Positions 1-9,266 of a DNA stretch of 32,289 nucleotides are shown piece after piece. The notes under the pieces are model-generated. The model saw nothing but the letters and a program-made list of their open reading frames with translations, had not been told where the DNA came from and did not search any database. The translations under genes and the position numbers were made by a program. The stretch is taken from NCBI GenBank assembly GCA_018266315.1, contig JAFEAS010000095.1:1-32289 (forward strand), in the 5' to 3' direction. Source of the stretch: Chloroflexi bacterium SZAS-1 (GTDB taxonomy: Bacteria; Chloroflexota; Chloroflexia; Chloroflexales; Roseiflexaceae). The first letter of the stretch is position 1. The number at the start of each line of letters is the position of its first letter.

Positions 1-1
1 G

Positions 2-2716
2 TATACCCCGCTGGAAGGTGCGGGCGGTGAACGCATTGCGCACTTGCCAATCGACAGCGAGCTAGCGCAAGCATGGGTGGCACTCACCGGCGAGCCATTT
101 CGCCCGCACCAGGCCCACGCGCTTACGGCATTACGGCGGGGCGAGCCAGTGGCCTTGCGTGCGGCCAGTGCCGATGCAATGCTCACGGCCAACCTGCTGC
201 TTTACGCGACACTGCTAGCTGATCCAGCGGCAACGGCGCTGATTGTACCGCCCGATGAGGTGAGTGTGCAGGCCACTTGGGCGCGCATTGCGCAGCTCAA
301 CCAGGCGCTGCCGCGCACAATGCAGATCAACGCGCTGCCAATCGCGCCTAACCGCCGCCCGGATGTATCGGCGCGAGTGGTGATTGCATCTCCAGCTGCG
401 CTCCATACCCGGCTGCTGCGTCACCACGATCGCGGCTGGAGCAACTTCTGGGCGCGCCTGCAACTGGTGCTGCTGCCCGATCTTCAGCAATTTACTGGCG
501 TCGCAGCGGCTCAATTAGCCGATCTGCTGTTCCGTAGCCAGCGGATTGCCGCACATCATGGCGGGCACGCGCCGAATTTCCTCGCGGTGCTGCACGATGT
601 TGCCGAGGCCGATACCGTGCTAACCGGGCTGTTAGGCCAACCCTGGCGCGTGGTTGCCGCCGATGATGGGCCGCGTGCGCCTTCGGGTCTGGCGGTCTGG
701 CGTGGTGGGAGTGGATGGCGGCGCGATGTCACCGAGCTGGCGACGACCTTCCAGCGTCAGGGTTATCAGGTACACATTGTTTGCCGCCAGCTCGATCGCC
801 CGCTGCTGGCCCAGAGCATTGGCGATGTGCCGCGGGTTACCTTTGGGCCAGAGCTGATGCCTGCGCAGGTGCTGATTGCAGCCGGTTTCCCCGCCGGGCA
901 TAGTGCTGTGCGCCGGATGCTGCACTCAGGCAGTCAGGCGGTCGTGGTGGTGCTGGGCGAACTTCCGCATGAGCAGGCGCTGGCCCGCCAGCCGCAAGAT
1001 TTTGCCATCGCCCCGGCTAGCAGCTGGGTTGCACCCGGCGCAAATGCCTATGTGCTGGCCCGCCATGTCGTGTGTGCCGCCAGCGAGCTGCCATTGACCG
1101 AGATCGAGGCGGGTGCTTGGGGCGTGCTCGATATTGTCGAGCGGCTGGTGGCGCAGGAACAGCTGGTTGATTTGCCCGATCCTGAGGTGGCCTGGAAGCC
1201 GACGGATGCGGCGGGCGACCCCTATGCTGATTGGAGCCTGCGCTCGGCGAGTGGCGGCGCGGCAGTCGCGCGTAACGAACAATCGCAATCGCTTGGCATG
1301 ATCGAGGCCGATCTGTACGATCGCTGGGCCTTCCCGAATGCTGCGCTGCCGCCCGGTGTGGGTGGCTACCGTGTGCTGGCCCGCGATGATGACACGGGCG
1401 CGATGACGCTGCGCGCCGAGCCTGGTGGTCGCCGCACCTACCCGTTACGGCGCTGCACCGTCACCGTGCGCGATGCGCGCGAGTCGCGCACCATGGTAGG
1501 TAATCGTGCTGTGGCCTGGGGCCGGGTGGTGGTGGAAGAAGAGTGCTACGGCTATCGCGAGGCTAGCAGTAATAGTACGCCTGCTGATATTGCACTCAAC
1601 CCTAAGCTCAACACCCGCTGGGCTGCCCCGGCTTGCTGGTTCGAGCTGCACACCGATATTCAGGTGCAGGGGCAGTTCATTGGCTGGAGCCTGGCGGCGG
1701 CACTACAGTTACGGGCCTTGGCCGATTTCACCGATGTGGTGCCGTGCTACGATCATGCTTCGCGGCGCTTGTATTTAGTTGATGCGCAGCCAGGCGGGAA
1801 TGGCCTTTCGGCCTGGGCATATACGCATGCCGAAGAGCTGCTGCCCCTGGCGTATGATATTGCGCTGGCGTGCCGTTCCGATCCCTTGCTCGAACCACTG
1901 TGCCGCGCCGATATGGATTGGCTGCTGCTCCTGCTGGGCCGCCAGGTAGCCGAGGTTTCCGCTGCCCCGTCGCGACCGCCAGCCCGCGTGGAATTTATTC
2001 CTGCGCCCGAGCCGCCTGCAACCGCTCCGCCGCCATCGGTTGTCATTCCGCGCAAGCTCGCGCGTAGCGACGAAGCGCCCCGGCCTGCCCGCGCACCGAG
2101 CGAGTCACCGGCGGTGCGGCCCAGCCCGCCGCCCGAAGCTCGCCCTGTGCCGGTGCGTGAAGAGCCGGTGCCGCCCACGCCTGAACCCGAGCTGCGCCCG
2201 CTGCCGCTGTGGGACGAACCTAAACCAGCCGTGCCTGAGCCAGAACCGCCGATACAGCGACCTGCCCGCGCGCCCGGTGAGCCGCCCGCTGTTCGCCAGC
2301 CGCCCGCGCCCGAAGCACTAACCAGCCGCCCACGCTACGCTGCGCCACCGCCGCCCAATCGCCCAACTGAACGCACACCGGCACCAGCTGAGGAAGAGGC
2401 TGCGCCCGATGCCCAGGCGCTGATTGAGCGGTTGCGCCGCCAGCGCCAGCAGCGCGAGGCCCGGCAGCAGGTGCCACCGCGTACCCCGGTGCGCCCCTCA
2501 GCCGAGGCATTCACCGTGGCCCAGCGCTTTGCGGCAGGCGACAAGGTTTTCTGCCTGCCGTATGGCGATGGTGAGGTGCGTGAGAGCCATGTCGAAGATG
2601 GACGCGAGCTGCTCACCGTCACCTTTCCCGATCTCGGCGACCTGCCGATTGACCCGATGCTAAACCTTGTGCGCAAACTCGGCCCCCCCACCACCGACGA
2701 CGACGATCTGCTCTAG
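2..2716 (+). CDS. Degenerate MrfA/YprA-like DEAD/DEAH helicase with DUF1998-like region and C-terminal Tudor-like domain (5' partial)
   Basis: The reading frame is open to the left edge, so the true start lies outside the window; TTG at 44 is only an internal possibility. The N-terminal part resembles a superfamily 2 helicase (RPHQ..AL, then a P-loop region) but the P-loop reads RAASADAML instead of GxGKT, and the DExH position reads LLPDLQQF, so ATPase activity is probably lost. From about nt 1290 to 1900 it resembles the C-terminal half of MrfA/Hrq1-type helicases: a GYRVLARD segment, GRVVVEEECYGYRE, and the DUF1998 hallmark VDAQPGGNGL near 1780. The usual four-cysteine cluster after this is reduced. 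A Pro/Ala-rich linker of nearly 200 residues follows, then a short basic coiled stretch (LIERLRRQRQQREARQQ), then FAAGDKVFCLPYGDGEV at about 2527-2700, like the Tudor-type C-terminus of PcrA/UvrD that binds RNA polymerase. Likely role, by inference, is a non-enzymatic DNA-repair or transcription-linked scaffold. It converges on the next gene with 5 bases between stops. Confidence 0.75.
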   Translation, partial: YTPLEGAGGERIAHLPIDSELAQAWVALTGEPFRPHQAHALTALRRGEPVALRAASADAMLTANLLLYATLLADPAATALIVPPDEVSVQATWARIAQLNQALPRTMQINALPIAPNRRPDVSARVVIASPAALHTRLLRHHDRGWSNFWARLQLVLLPDLQQFTGVAAAQLADLLFRSQRIAAHHGGHAPNFLAVLHDVAEADTVLTGLLGQPWRVVAADDGPRAPSGLAVWRGGSGWRRDVTELATTFQRQGYQVHIVCRQLDRPLLAQSIGDVPRVTFGPELMPAQVLIAAGFPAGHSAVRRMLHSGSQAVVVVLGELPHEQALARQPQDFAIAPASSWVAPGANAYVLARHVVCAASELPLTEIEAGAWGVLDIVERLVAQEQLVDLPDPEVAWKPTDAAGDPYADWSLRSASGGAAVARNEQSQSLGMIEADLYDRWAFPNAALPPGVGGYRVLARDDDTGAMTLRAEPGGRRTYPLRRCTVTVRDARESRTMVGNRAVAWGRVVVEEECYGYREASSNSTPADIALNPKLNTRWAAPACWFELHTDIQVQGQFIGWSLAAALQLRALADFTDVVPCYDHASRRLYLVDAQPGGNGLSAWAYTHAEELLPLAYDIALACRSDPLLEPLCRADMDWLLLLLGRQVAEVSAAPSRPPARVEFIPAPEPPATAPPPSVVIPRKLARSDEAPRPARAPSESPAVRPSPPPEARPVPVREEPVPPTPEPELRPLPLWDEPKPAVPEPEPPIQRPARAPGEPPAVRQPPAPEALTSRPRYAAPPPPNRPTERTPAPAEEEAAPDAQALIERLRRQRQQREARQQVPPRTPVRPSAEAFTVAQRFAAGDKVFCLPYGDGEVRESHVEDGRELLTVTFPDLGDLPIDPMLNLVRKLGPPTTDDDDLL

Positions 2717-2721
2717 CTGCC

Positions 2722-4419
2722 TCAGCTTGCGGCGTCGGTCAGCACGCCTACCACTACCGCCCACACCAGCACTTCTGGCACAACGAAGTGTAGCTGTGCG
2801 CCCTGCTGCTCGTAGGCAAGCGGCACCGCGTGCCCCTGTTCGGCGTCGGGGGTGAGCAGCAGCACGCGGCTGAGCGCGGGTACGTCGGCGAGCGTAATTG
2901 TGAGCGGGCCGCGCGGCGTTGGTGGGGTGCGCAGTGCGTTCCACTCGGTATCGGCCTGGTCGGCCAGGTTGATCAGGTTGAGCACGCGATATCCGGGCCG
3001 CGTGCGCGCAATCGCCCATATGCCGCCTGCGGTGGCCTCGCGTGCCGCTGGTGCGCCGTTGATCTGTGGCTTGGCCTGCGGCCAGTCGCTCAGCGCACCA
3101 GCGGAAAGCCATTCTTCATAGCGCACCAGGAAATCGTAGTAGGCGTGCATCTGCGGCACAAACTCCGGGCGCAGCGTCGCATATTTCGGGTAGTATGGGT
3201 CGCACAGTATACCATTGCGCTCGCCCAATAGCAGGTGCGATCCTCCCACCGCTGCGATGACCGCCGTCGCCAGTAGTGCCGCTGCCTCGGCGCGTGGCAC
3301 GTCGGCAGGTGGGCAATCGAGGAAGGGTGAGAGGTAGGCTGCCAGAATCACTGGCTTATTTCCGCCCAGCCGCCGGGCCTCGCGCACCAGCCGCCGCAGG
3401 TCGTTATAGCTCACATCGGGCGGCCATACCTCAATGTACACCACATCCTGCGATGTTGGCGCAACCGTCTCGATCGGCCAGTTGCCCACTGCATTGAAAA
3501 TAACCCCGGCGCTTGGCTTGGCTGCAACAACCGCGGCGCGCGCCGCGTCGATGAGCGGCGGAAAGTGCTCCGAGAGATCAACCAGCGTGCCAGTCGCATC
3601 GGTCGCAGTCTTCGGGAAGCCGTACTGGTCAAGGTGAATTCCATCGAAATCCAGCTCGCGCACGGTGCGGGCGAATTCGGCCACAATTTCGGGCACCCAG
3701 GGTGAATCGGGCGCAATATTCATAATATAGAACAGCTCAACCAGGCTCACCCGCTGGCCGTTTTCATCGAAGAGCGCCAGCTCAGGGTGGCGATCGGCGT
3801 ACTCTGGCTCGGCACCATACACCGCACCATAGGCCAGTGCCGCCGCGCCGCGTGCCTGCACCGCCGCAATTGCCGCGCGCACTGTGGCAAGCGAAAGCCG
3901 CCGCCCCAGCGCATCGGTGAAGCCCTGATCTGCCGGGTCGATCTGGTCGGCGGGAGGAATGAGGATGTAATGCCGCCACATCCAGTCGTAGAACTGCACA
4001 ACATTCAGGTGGTTGCGCAGCAGCGCATCGCAGCGCTCGATTACATCGCGCTGGCCGGGCGCAAAATCAGACAGAAAGCCATAGCGGGGTGCCTGCGACC
4101 AGCGTTCTAGCACATCGAGCGCGCCGCTGCCGTAGGCCACTACCGCCCCGGTGTCATCGCTCAGTGTCGCCACAAGCCCGTAGCCGCGCGGAGTTTCGGG
4201 TGGTAGGTGTAGCGTAAACACTACCGGCCCGGCCGCGCCGAGTGCAATTGTCTGGGTTTGTTCGGCCACGAGCTGGTCGAGATGGGTCAGCGCGAGTGTG
4301 AGCGAGGCCAGGCCATACGCCCCAGTGGTATCGATGATTACGGTTACATGGGCTGGCTTACCAGGGGAATAACTCGCCTGATCGGGTGCGATATCGACAA
4401 TGCAGGGAACATTGTTCAT
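2722..4419 (-). CDS. GH66 glycoside hydrolase (dextranase / cycloisomaltooligosaccharide glucanotransferase family), no signal peptide
   Basis: A 565-residue member of GH66, whose known activities are endo-dextranase and cyclodextran-forming transferase on alpha-1,6-glucan. An N-terminal Ig-like beta domain (residues about 5-105) precedes the barrel, which starts at RYGFLSDF and HLNVVQFYDWMWRH. The family's catalytic pair is visible: nucleophile Asp264 in FDGIHLDQYG and acid/base Glu330 in VVYIEVW. There is no signal peptide or lipobox (it begins MNNVPCIVDIAPDQ), unlike the two other GH66 genes here, so it probably acts in the cytoplasm on imported linear or cyclic isomaltooligosaccharides. 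The start has an AAGGA ribosome site about 10 nt upstream. It is the last gene of the minus-strand sugar operon, 59 nt after the GH66 lipoprotein gene. No CBM35 insert is present. Substrate is inferred from family and context. Confidence 0.88.
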   Translation of the reverse strand: MNNVPCIVDIAPDQASYSPGKPAHVTVIIDTTGAYGLASLTLALTHLDQLVAEQTQTIALGAAGPVVFTLHLPPETPRGYGLVATLSDDTGAVVAYGSGALDVLERWSQAPRYGFLSDFAPGQRDVIERCDALLRNHLNVVQFYDWMWRHYILIPPADQIDPADQGFTDALGRRLSLATVRAAIAAVQARGAAALAYGAVYGAEPEYADRHPELALFDENGQRVSLVELFYIMNIAPDSPWVPEIVAEFARTVRELDFDGIHLDQYGFPKTATDATGTLVDLSEHFPPLIDAARAAVVAAKPSAGVIFNAVGNWPIETVAPTSQDVVYIEVWPPDVSYNDLRRLVREARRLGGNKPVILAAYLSPFLDCPPADVPRAEAAALLATAVIAAVGGSHLLLGERNGILCDPYYPKYATLRPEFVPQMHAYYDFLVRYEEWLSAGALSDWPQAKPQINGAPAAREATAGGIWAIARTRPGYRVLNLINLADQADTEWNALRTPPTPRGPLTITLADVPALSRVLLLTPDAEQGHAVPLAYEQQGAQLHFVVPEVLVWAVVVGVLTDAAS

Positions 4420-4478
4420 GAGGGTTCATCCTTATCTATACGCTTCTGCTCAGCGCTCTCCGCGAATCAGCGGCGAAG

Positions 4479-6356
4479 CTAATTTTCAAGCCAGAGCATA
4501 TCCCAATACTGCAGGCGCGGCAGTGTGAACTGAATGAAGGCTCCTTGCGTATCGGTGCCGCTGGTGTACGCAAGCGCTGTCGCTGCGCCATGGTTTGCGT
4601 CGGGGGTGGCATACCACAGCCGCGCGCCCGTGCGGTGCGGGGTGGGCATGTGCAGCGTTACGCTCAAGTTTTCGAGGACATCGGGCGCCGGGTAGATCGC
4701 GCCGGTGTCGCGCCACAGGCTCAGTCGATTATTCTTCAGGTTGATCAGGTGGACGACAGTGGCAGTGGGCGTGGCGCGGGGCAGCGCCCAGATCATGCCG
4801 CGCTTGCCGCTGGCGCTGATTGCCTGCCCGTCGATGGTAGCTGCTACCTCTGCCGGGCGCGCGCGGTCGCGCAGCAGGTTTTCGTAGGCCACGGCGAAGT
4901 CATAATTCTCCTGTATCGCCGCCTTGAGCGTGTCGCTCATCACCAGCGGCTGGCTCGGGAAATATTCCTTCGCAAGCATTCCAGCGCGGTCGCCCAGCTC
5001 AAGGTGCGCGGCCCCGGCGGCGAAGATGGTAGCGTCGGCCAGGCGCACCGAAGGCTCGCGGAAGGTGTGGCCGCTGCCTGCATGTTCGGCGTAATCGCGG
5101 TTCATGTAGGCGGGCAGCACGATCGCCTTGTCGGAATGTGTGCGCGTGCGCTCGATCAAGTCGACAATATCGCCATAGGTGCTGGTGCCATCGTTTTCCC
5201 ATAGCTCGGCGTACAGCACATCCACGTCGGCTTTATCGGCAATATCGTTCAGGCCGTAGCCGCCCACCGCATTGAAGACCAGGCGCTTGCCCAGCGCGTC
5301 GCGCGCGGCATTCACGAATTCGGTATAGGCAAGCGGCAGGTTAACGATCTGCTTGTTCCAGTTCCACAGCAGCCCACGCTTGCCCAGCGTGTCGATATGC
5401 CAGCCGTCGAAGTCGAAATGCGCGAACACCTGGCGTTCCTGACCGAAAATATACGCCTGCCAGTCGCGGTTCGTCGGGTCGAACAGAAACAGCTTGCTTG
5501 TGGGCCAGCTGGCGGGCAGTGGATGAAAATCCTGCTGCTCGGGTGTGTAGTTGCCGCCGCCATTTTTGAACAAACCCCACTCGGGTTTTACGCCACTACC
5601 ATCGCGCCAGTAGTTATCGTATGCGCCAAACGCGAGGTTATAGTTGAAGGCCAGCATCCCGTGCGCATGCGCTTGCTCAATCAGCGCCGTCACAGTGTCG
5701 CGCGCAATGCTGCGCCCGGCGATATCGGGCCAGCTCGCATTAGGCGAGTAGGGGCGGTGGTGCTGCCACTGCCAATCGTAGAATTGGAGTGCGTTCAGGT
5801 GAAAGCGATTCAGCGCTGCGATGGTCGCCTGGGCATCCACATCTGTGCCATACTGGCTGAGAAAGCCATAGCGCGGGAAACGCTGCCAGTCGCTCGATAC
5901 GTCTACGGCAGTCGCCGCGCTGTCGGCTGGTGCGCCATTCGCAAGTGCGGTCACTCCAACACGGTAGCCAGTGAAGTCGGCGGCGGGCGGCTGCCAGGTG
6001 AAGCTCAGCGCGGCAGTTGCGCCTGGCGCCAGCTGCGCGATTGGCTGGCGTTGTGCTGGCGCAGCAGGCTGGCCCAGGTGCTCGAATGTTACAGCCAGCT
6101 CACCGCTGAAGGGCGCATTAGTGCGGTTGTTGAGCGTCACTGTGATTTGCACTGGCGTGCCGGGCGGGTATGCTGCGCGGTCGGTGTCAATGCCTGCAAT
6201 CAGCTGGCTGGTAGTGGGTGTTGAGGTAGGTGCAGCAGTGGGGAGGGCAGCAGCGAGTGGCGTGGGTGGTGCCGATGGCGCGGGCACAGGTGCTAGGCTG
6301 CACGCTGCCAACCCACACAGCAGCAATAACGTTAGCCCGGCGAATGCGCGTTTCAT
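4479..6356 (-). CDS. GH66 lipoprotein (surface-anchored dextranase-type enzyme)
   Basis: A 625-residue GH66 enzyme. The start at 6356 is fixed by an ATGA overlap with the stop of the GH15 gene (translational coupling) and because it gives a clean lipoprotein signal: MKRAFAGL, a leucine-rich core and lipobox LAAC with Cys19. An Ala/Pro/Thr linker follows (about residues 20-55), then an Ig-like domain (about 60-165), then the GH66 barrel beginning RYGFLSQYG and NALQFYDWQWQHH. Nucleophile Asp322 lies in FDGWHIDTLG and acid/base Glu384 in VLYAELWEND. The protein should sit on the outer face of the membrane next to the binding protein, cutting alpha-1,6-glucan into transportable pieces. A longer frame running to 6443 exists but would overlap the GH15 gene by 91 nt and bury the signal peptide. 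No CBM35 insert is seen, which favours dextranase over cyclising activity; that is an inference. Confidence 0.9.
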   Translation of the reverse strand: MKRAFAGLTLLLLCGLAACSLAPVPAPSAPPTPLAAALPTAAPTSTPTTSQLIAGIDTDRAAYPPGTPVQITVTLNNRTNAPFSGELAVTFEHLGQPAAPAQRQPIAQLAPGATAALSFTWQPPAADFTGYRVGVTALANGAPADSAATAVDVSSDWQRFPRYGFLSQYGTDVDAQATIAALNRFHLNALQFYDWQWQHHRPYSPNASWPDIAGRSIARDTVTALIEQAHAHGMLAFNYNLAFGAYDNYWRDGSGVKPEWGLFKNGGGNYTPEQQDFHPLPASWPTSKLFLFDPTNRDWQAYIFGQERQVFAHFDFDGWHIDTLGKRGLLWNWNKQIVNLPLAYTEFVNAARDALGKRLVFNAVGGYGLNDIADKADVDVLYAELWENDGTSTYGDIVDLIERTRTHSDKAIVLPAYMNRDYAEHAGSGHTFREPSVRLADATIFAAGAAHLELGDRAGMLAKEYFPSQPLVMSDTLKAAIQENYDFAVAYENLLRDRARPAEVAATIDGQAISASGKRGMIWALPRATPTATVVHLINLKNNRLSLWRDTGAIYPAPDVLENLSVTLHMPTPHRTGARLWYATPDANHGAATALAYTSGTDTQGAFIQFTLPRLQYWDMLWLEN

Positions 6357-7417
6357 TGGCTGTGGAGCAGGGTATAGAGCGTGAGGTAGGCGGCGTGCGA
6401 CCATAGTAATGGGCAGGCGCTGGTGCCCCACCGCTCGTTCCATACTGGCAGCATCTCGGGGTAATTGAGGTTGGCGGCTACCTGCTCGGGCAATGCACCA
6501 TTCTGCGTCGCGCGGCGCTCGATCCAGGACAGCAGCTCGTGAGCACGGTGCAGTACGCCGGTTTCAACATAATACCAGCCCAGGTAAGCGGTGAGCAGAA
6601 CCCATTCGCCCCCACCATAGTAGCTATCTTCGGCATAGCGATGCACGCCGCCATCGCGCCGCAACTCACGCTCGATGCGAGTTATGGTGTTGCGCATCAG
6701 CGGGTGGTCGGGCGCAAGCAGGCGATAGGGCGTGGCAACGTGGATCAGGCTGGCATCGACTAGCGGGCTACCTACAAACTTGCTTAAACTTTCTCCCGCG
6801 ACGCAGTGATCAAGTACAAACGCCTTGATTGCCGCCGCAGTTGTAGCGTATTCTGACGTATTGAGCAGCGCTGCAGCTGCTTCCAGCCCGCCGTAGAGCG
6901 CCGCCAGTGTGGCGGTATGAATTTTGTCGCCGAATTCTTCCCAGCAATCGTAACATGGCAATTGCCAGAGCGCGCCTAAGTAGCGTGCCAGCAGCTCAAT
7001 CGCGGGCCGCCACTCGCTGGGCAGCGCGGCACGGTTGATACGTAGATGCTCGCGCATGCCCCACAGCAGCGTGCCAAAACCATCAAGCTGGAAATTCGGC
7101 CAGTCGTCGGTGCCAACTGCGCCGTCGAGGGTGTAGCGCGTGTCGAGTAAATCTTCAGGCGCAGGCTGCCCGTATGGCGCGGCGGCGATCGCACGCTCAA
7201 CTGCGGCAGCGCGTTGGGTCACCATTGCCGCCGCCCAATCGTAAAAGCGCCGCGCACTGGTGTGTTCGCCCACCAGATCCATGGCATAGGCGATATACGT
7301 GCCATCGCGGAACCAGCAGTAATGGTAGGTAGGAAAGCTGGGACTGGCGACATATGCGCCATTCGCCGATTGGTTGGTGCGGATCAAGTCAATACTATGT
7401 TGGTAGAGGTCAAGCAT
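6353..7417 (-). CDS. GH15-family glucoamylase/glucodextranase-like enzyme, cytosolic, barrel only
   Basis: A 354-residue (alpha/alpha)6-barrel glycosidase of the GH15 type. Family marks are CWFRDGTYIAYAMD near the N-terminus (the WxRD motif), the general acid in WEEFGDKIHT (Glu160) and the general base in LPEQVAANLN (Glu311). It lacks the N-terminal beta-sandwich domain of full-length bacterial glucoamylases and glucodextranases and has no signal peptide, so it probably releases glucose from the non-reducing end of imported isomaltooligosaccharides in the cytoplasm. The start at 7417 is preferred because AAAGG lies about 8 nt upstream; an in-frame ATG at 7453 would add 12 residues and has a poorer ribosome site. 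It ends in an ATGA overlap with the GH66 lipoprotein gene and follows the permease gene closely, so it is part of one operon. Confidence 0.87.
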   Translation of the reverse strand: MLDLYQHSIDLIRTNQSANGAYVASPSFPTYHYCWFRDGTYIAYAMDLVGEHTSARRFYDWAAAMVTQRAAAVERAIAAAPYGQPAPEDLLDTRYTLDGAVGTDDWPNFQLDGFGTLLWGMREHLRINRAALPSEWRPAIELLARYLGALWQLPCYDCWEEFGDKIHTATLAALYGGLEAAAALLNTSEYATTAAAIKAFVLDHCVAGESLSKFVGSPLVDASLIHVATPYRLLAPDHPLMRNTITRIERELRRDGGVHRYAEDSYYGGGEWVLLTAYLGWYYVETGVLHRAHELLSWIERRATQNGALPEQVAANLNYPEMLPVWNERWGTSACPLLWSHAAYLTLYTLLHSQ

Positions 7418-7465
7418 CGCGCTGCCTTTTGGTTCCAGATTGAAGTTTACCATCTGCTATTTGCG

Positions 7466-8299
7466 TTACCCCTTCAAGGCCCCCGACATCACGCCCTTAA
7501 TAAAGTGGCGCTGGAACAGCACAAATACAATAATCGTTGGCAGCACTGCAATCGCCGAAGCCGCGAACACTAGGCCCCATTCGGTGCCATGCTGCTGCTG
7601 AAACAGGCGTAGCGCGATTGGTAAGGTGTACAGCTTCTCGTCGTTGATGGCGGTGAGCGCCCAGGTAAATTCATCCCACGCGCCGAGAAACGAGAAGATT
7701 GCGGTGGCGGCCAGGGCTGGGCGCGCCAGCGGCAGCGCAACACGCCAGAAGGTCGTGAAGGGGCCAGCGCCGTCAATCAGTGCCGAGTCAAGCAGCTCTT
7801 GCGGGATTTCTTCGAAGAAGCCGCGCAGCAGAAACATATTAAATGCCGTACCTGCCGAATACACCACCACCAGCCCCCAGCGACTATTCAGCAGGTGCAG
7901 CTGCTTGGCGAGCACAAACTGCGGGATGATCAGCGTGAGCGCAGGCACCATCATTGTGCCGAGCATGGCATAGAACAGGGCATTGCGGCCTGGAAATTCC
8001 CAGCGTGCAAAGGCATAGGCCAGCATCGCCGAAAGCACCACTGTTACAAAGGTTGCGCTCACCGCTACCACCGTGCTGTTGAAAAAATACAGCCCAAAGT
8101 GATTGGTCGTCAGGGCGCGCTGGTAGTTTTCGAGGGTTGGCGCAGTAGGGATGAGACGCGGCGGCAGCTCAAGCACAAAGGCGTGCGACTTGAACGACGT
8201 GCTGATCATATACATGAATGGCAGCATCATCACCAGCGCTCCCAGCGAGAGCAATCCGTAGCGCCAAATATTTCCCAGCAGTGTTGTACGTGTCAGCAT
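7466..8299 (-). CDS. Carbohydrate ABC transporter permease, MalG-type (CUT1)
   Basis: A 277-residue inner-membrane permease with six predicted hydrophobic segments, beginning near YGLLSLGALVMMLPFMYMIS. The periplasmic-side N-terminal pattern STSFKSHAF and the cytoplasmic EAA loop EEIPQELLDSALIDGAGPFTTFWRVALPLARPAL are typical of the second permease of CUT1 oligosaccharide importers (MalG, AraQ, LacG). The EAA loop docks the ATPase subunit, which is not encoded in this window. The gene starts 3 nt after the stop of the MalF-type permease, and the GH15 and GH66 genes follow, so the imported sugar is most likely an isomaltooligosaccharide or cyclodextran (context inference). Confidence 0.93.
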   Translation of the reverse strand: MLTRTTLLGNIWRYGLLSLGALVMMLPFMYMISTSFKSHAFVLELPPRLIPTAPTLENYQRALTTNHFGLYFFNSTVVAVSATFVTVVLSAMLAYAFARWEFPGRNALFYAMLGTMMVPALTLIIPQFVLAKQLHLLNSRWGLVVVYSAGTAFNMFLLRGFFEEIPQELLDSALIDGAGPFTTFWRVALPLARPALAATAIFSFLGAWDEFTWALTAINDEKLYTLPIALRLFQQQHGTEWGLVFAASAIAVLPTIIVFVLFQRHFIKGVMSGALKG

Positions 8300-8302
8300 G
8301 GT

Positions 8303-9235
8303 CTAATACTCCACCGGGCGGCGCAACAGCCGGATCTGCGCCATACTGAGCGCAAAGACCATAACGGCGAACAAATACGACAGTGCCGAGCCATAGCCCA
8401 GGTCGAGGAACTCGAAGGCATTACTGTACATATAAGTGAGCAGCACGTCGGTGCGGTGTAGCGGCTTGCCCCCGGTCATCACATACACCGAGATGAACAC
8501 CTGAAAGCCGCCGATCGTGAGCAGCACCAGAATGAACAGTGTCGTTTGCCGGATGAGTGGCAGCGTAATTGTGCGGATGCGTTGCCAGCCATTCGCCCCG
8601 TCGATCGCGGCGGCCTCATACACTTCTTGCGGAATCGATTGCAGCCCGGCCAGGAAGATTACCATCGTCCAGCCCACGCCCTTCCAGATGCCAAGTGTGG
8701 CAATCGCCAGGTTCGCGGTGAATGGTTCGCCCAGCCAGTTAATGTTCTTGTCGATCAGGTGCAGGCCATCGCGCAGCACCCAGTTGATCAAGCCCGCCTG
8801 CCCGTTGTACAGGTAGGTGAAAATCAGCGAGACGACTACCCAGGAGGTAACGACCGGGATGTAGTACAGTGTGCGGAAAAATGCCCGCGCGCGTAGCGGC
8901 TGGTCGAGCAGCATGGCCGCTGTGAAGCCGAGAAGCATCTGCCCCGGCACGGTGATGAGAGTATAAGTGAGGGTGTTGCGCAGCGCCAGCCAGAATACCG
9001 GGTCTTTGAGCGCCCGAACATAGTTATCGAACCCAATAAAGCGGCTCGGCTTAATCAGGTTCCATTCTGTGAAGCTCATAATGAACGAGTACACCAGCGG
9101 GTAGACCGTCCAGGCCAGGAAAAGCGCCATGCCCGGCAGAATGAATAGATAGGCAGTTGTCGCATTGCGGTAGCGGCGGCGCGCGCGTGGCTGGGGTGTG
9201 GCCGGAACGCTGGTGTTAGGCTGCGCAACATCCAT
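8303..9235 (-). CDS. Carbohydrate ABC transporter permease, MalF-type (CUT1)
   Basis: A 310-residue permease with a basic cytoplasmic N-terminus (RARRRYRNATTAY), a first membrane segment LFILPGMALFLAWTVYPLVYS and the MalF/UgpA-type phrase SFTEWNLIKPSRFIGFDNYVRALKDPVFW. The EAA loop is PQEVYEAAAIDGANGWQRIRTITLPLI. It pairs with the MalG-type permease encoded 3 nt downstream. The start ATG at 9235 has AAGGA about 9 nt upstream. An extended -10 promoter box lies about 32 nt upstream of the start codon (9267-9275), so the permease and enzyme genes may have their own promoter as well as read-through from the binding-protein gene. Confidence 0.93.
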   Translation of the reverse strand: MDVAQPNTSVPATPQPRARRRYRNATTAYLFILPGMALFLAWTVYPLVYSFIMSFTEWNLIKPSRFIGFDNYVRALKDPVFWLALRNTLTYTLITVPGQMLLGFTAAMLLDQPLRARAFFRTLYYIPVVTSWVVVSLIFTYLYNGQAGLINWVLRDGLHLIDKNINWLGEPFTANLAIATLGIWKGVGWTMVIFLAGLQSIPQEVYEAAAIDGANGWQRIRTITLPLIRQTTLFILVLLTIGGFQVFISVYVMTGGKPLHRTDVLLTYMYSNAFEFLDLGYGSALSYLFAVMVFALSMAQIRLLRRPVEY

Positions 9236-9266
9236 GGGAATGTCCTTATGGGTTCCAGGTTGGCAA

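Noticed and set aside
5397..6224. 275-codon plus-strand frame opposite the GH66 lipoprotein gene
   Set aside because: Shadow frame; the minus strand encodes GH66 with signal peptide and catalytic motifs.
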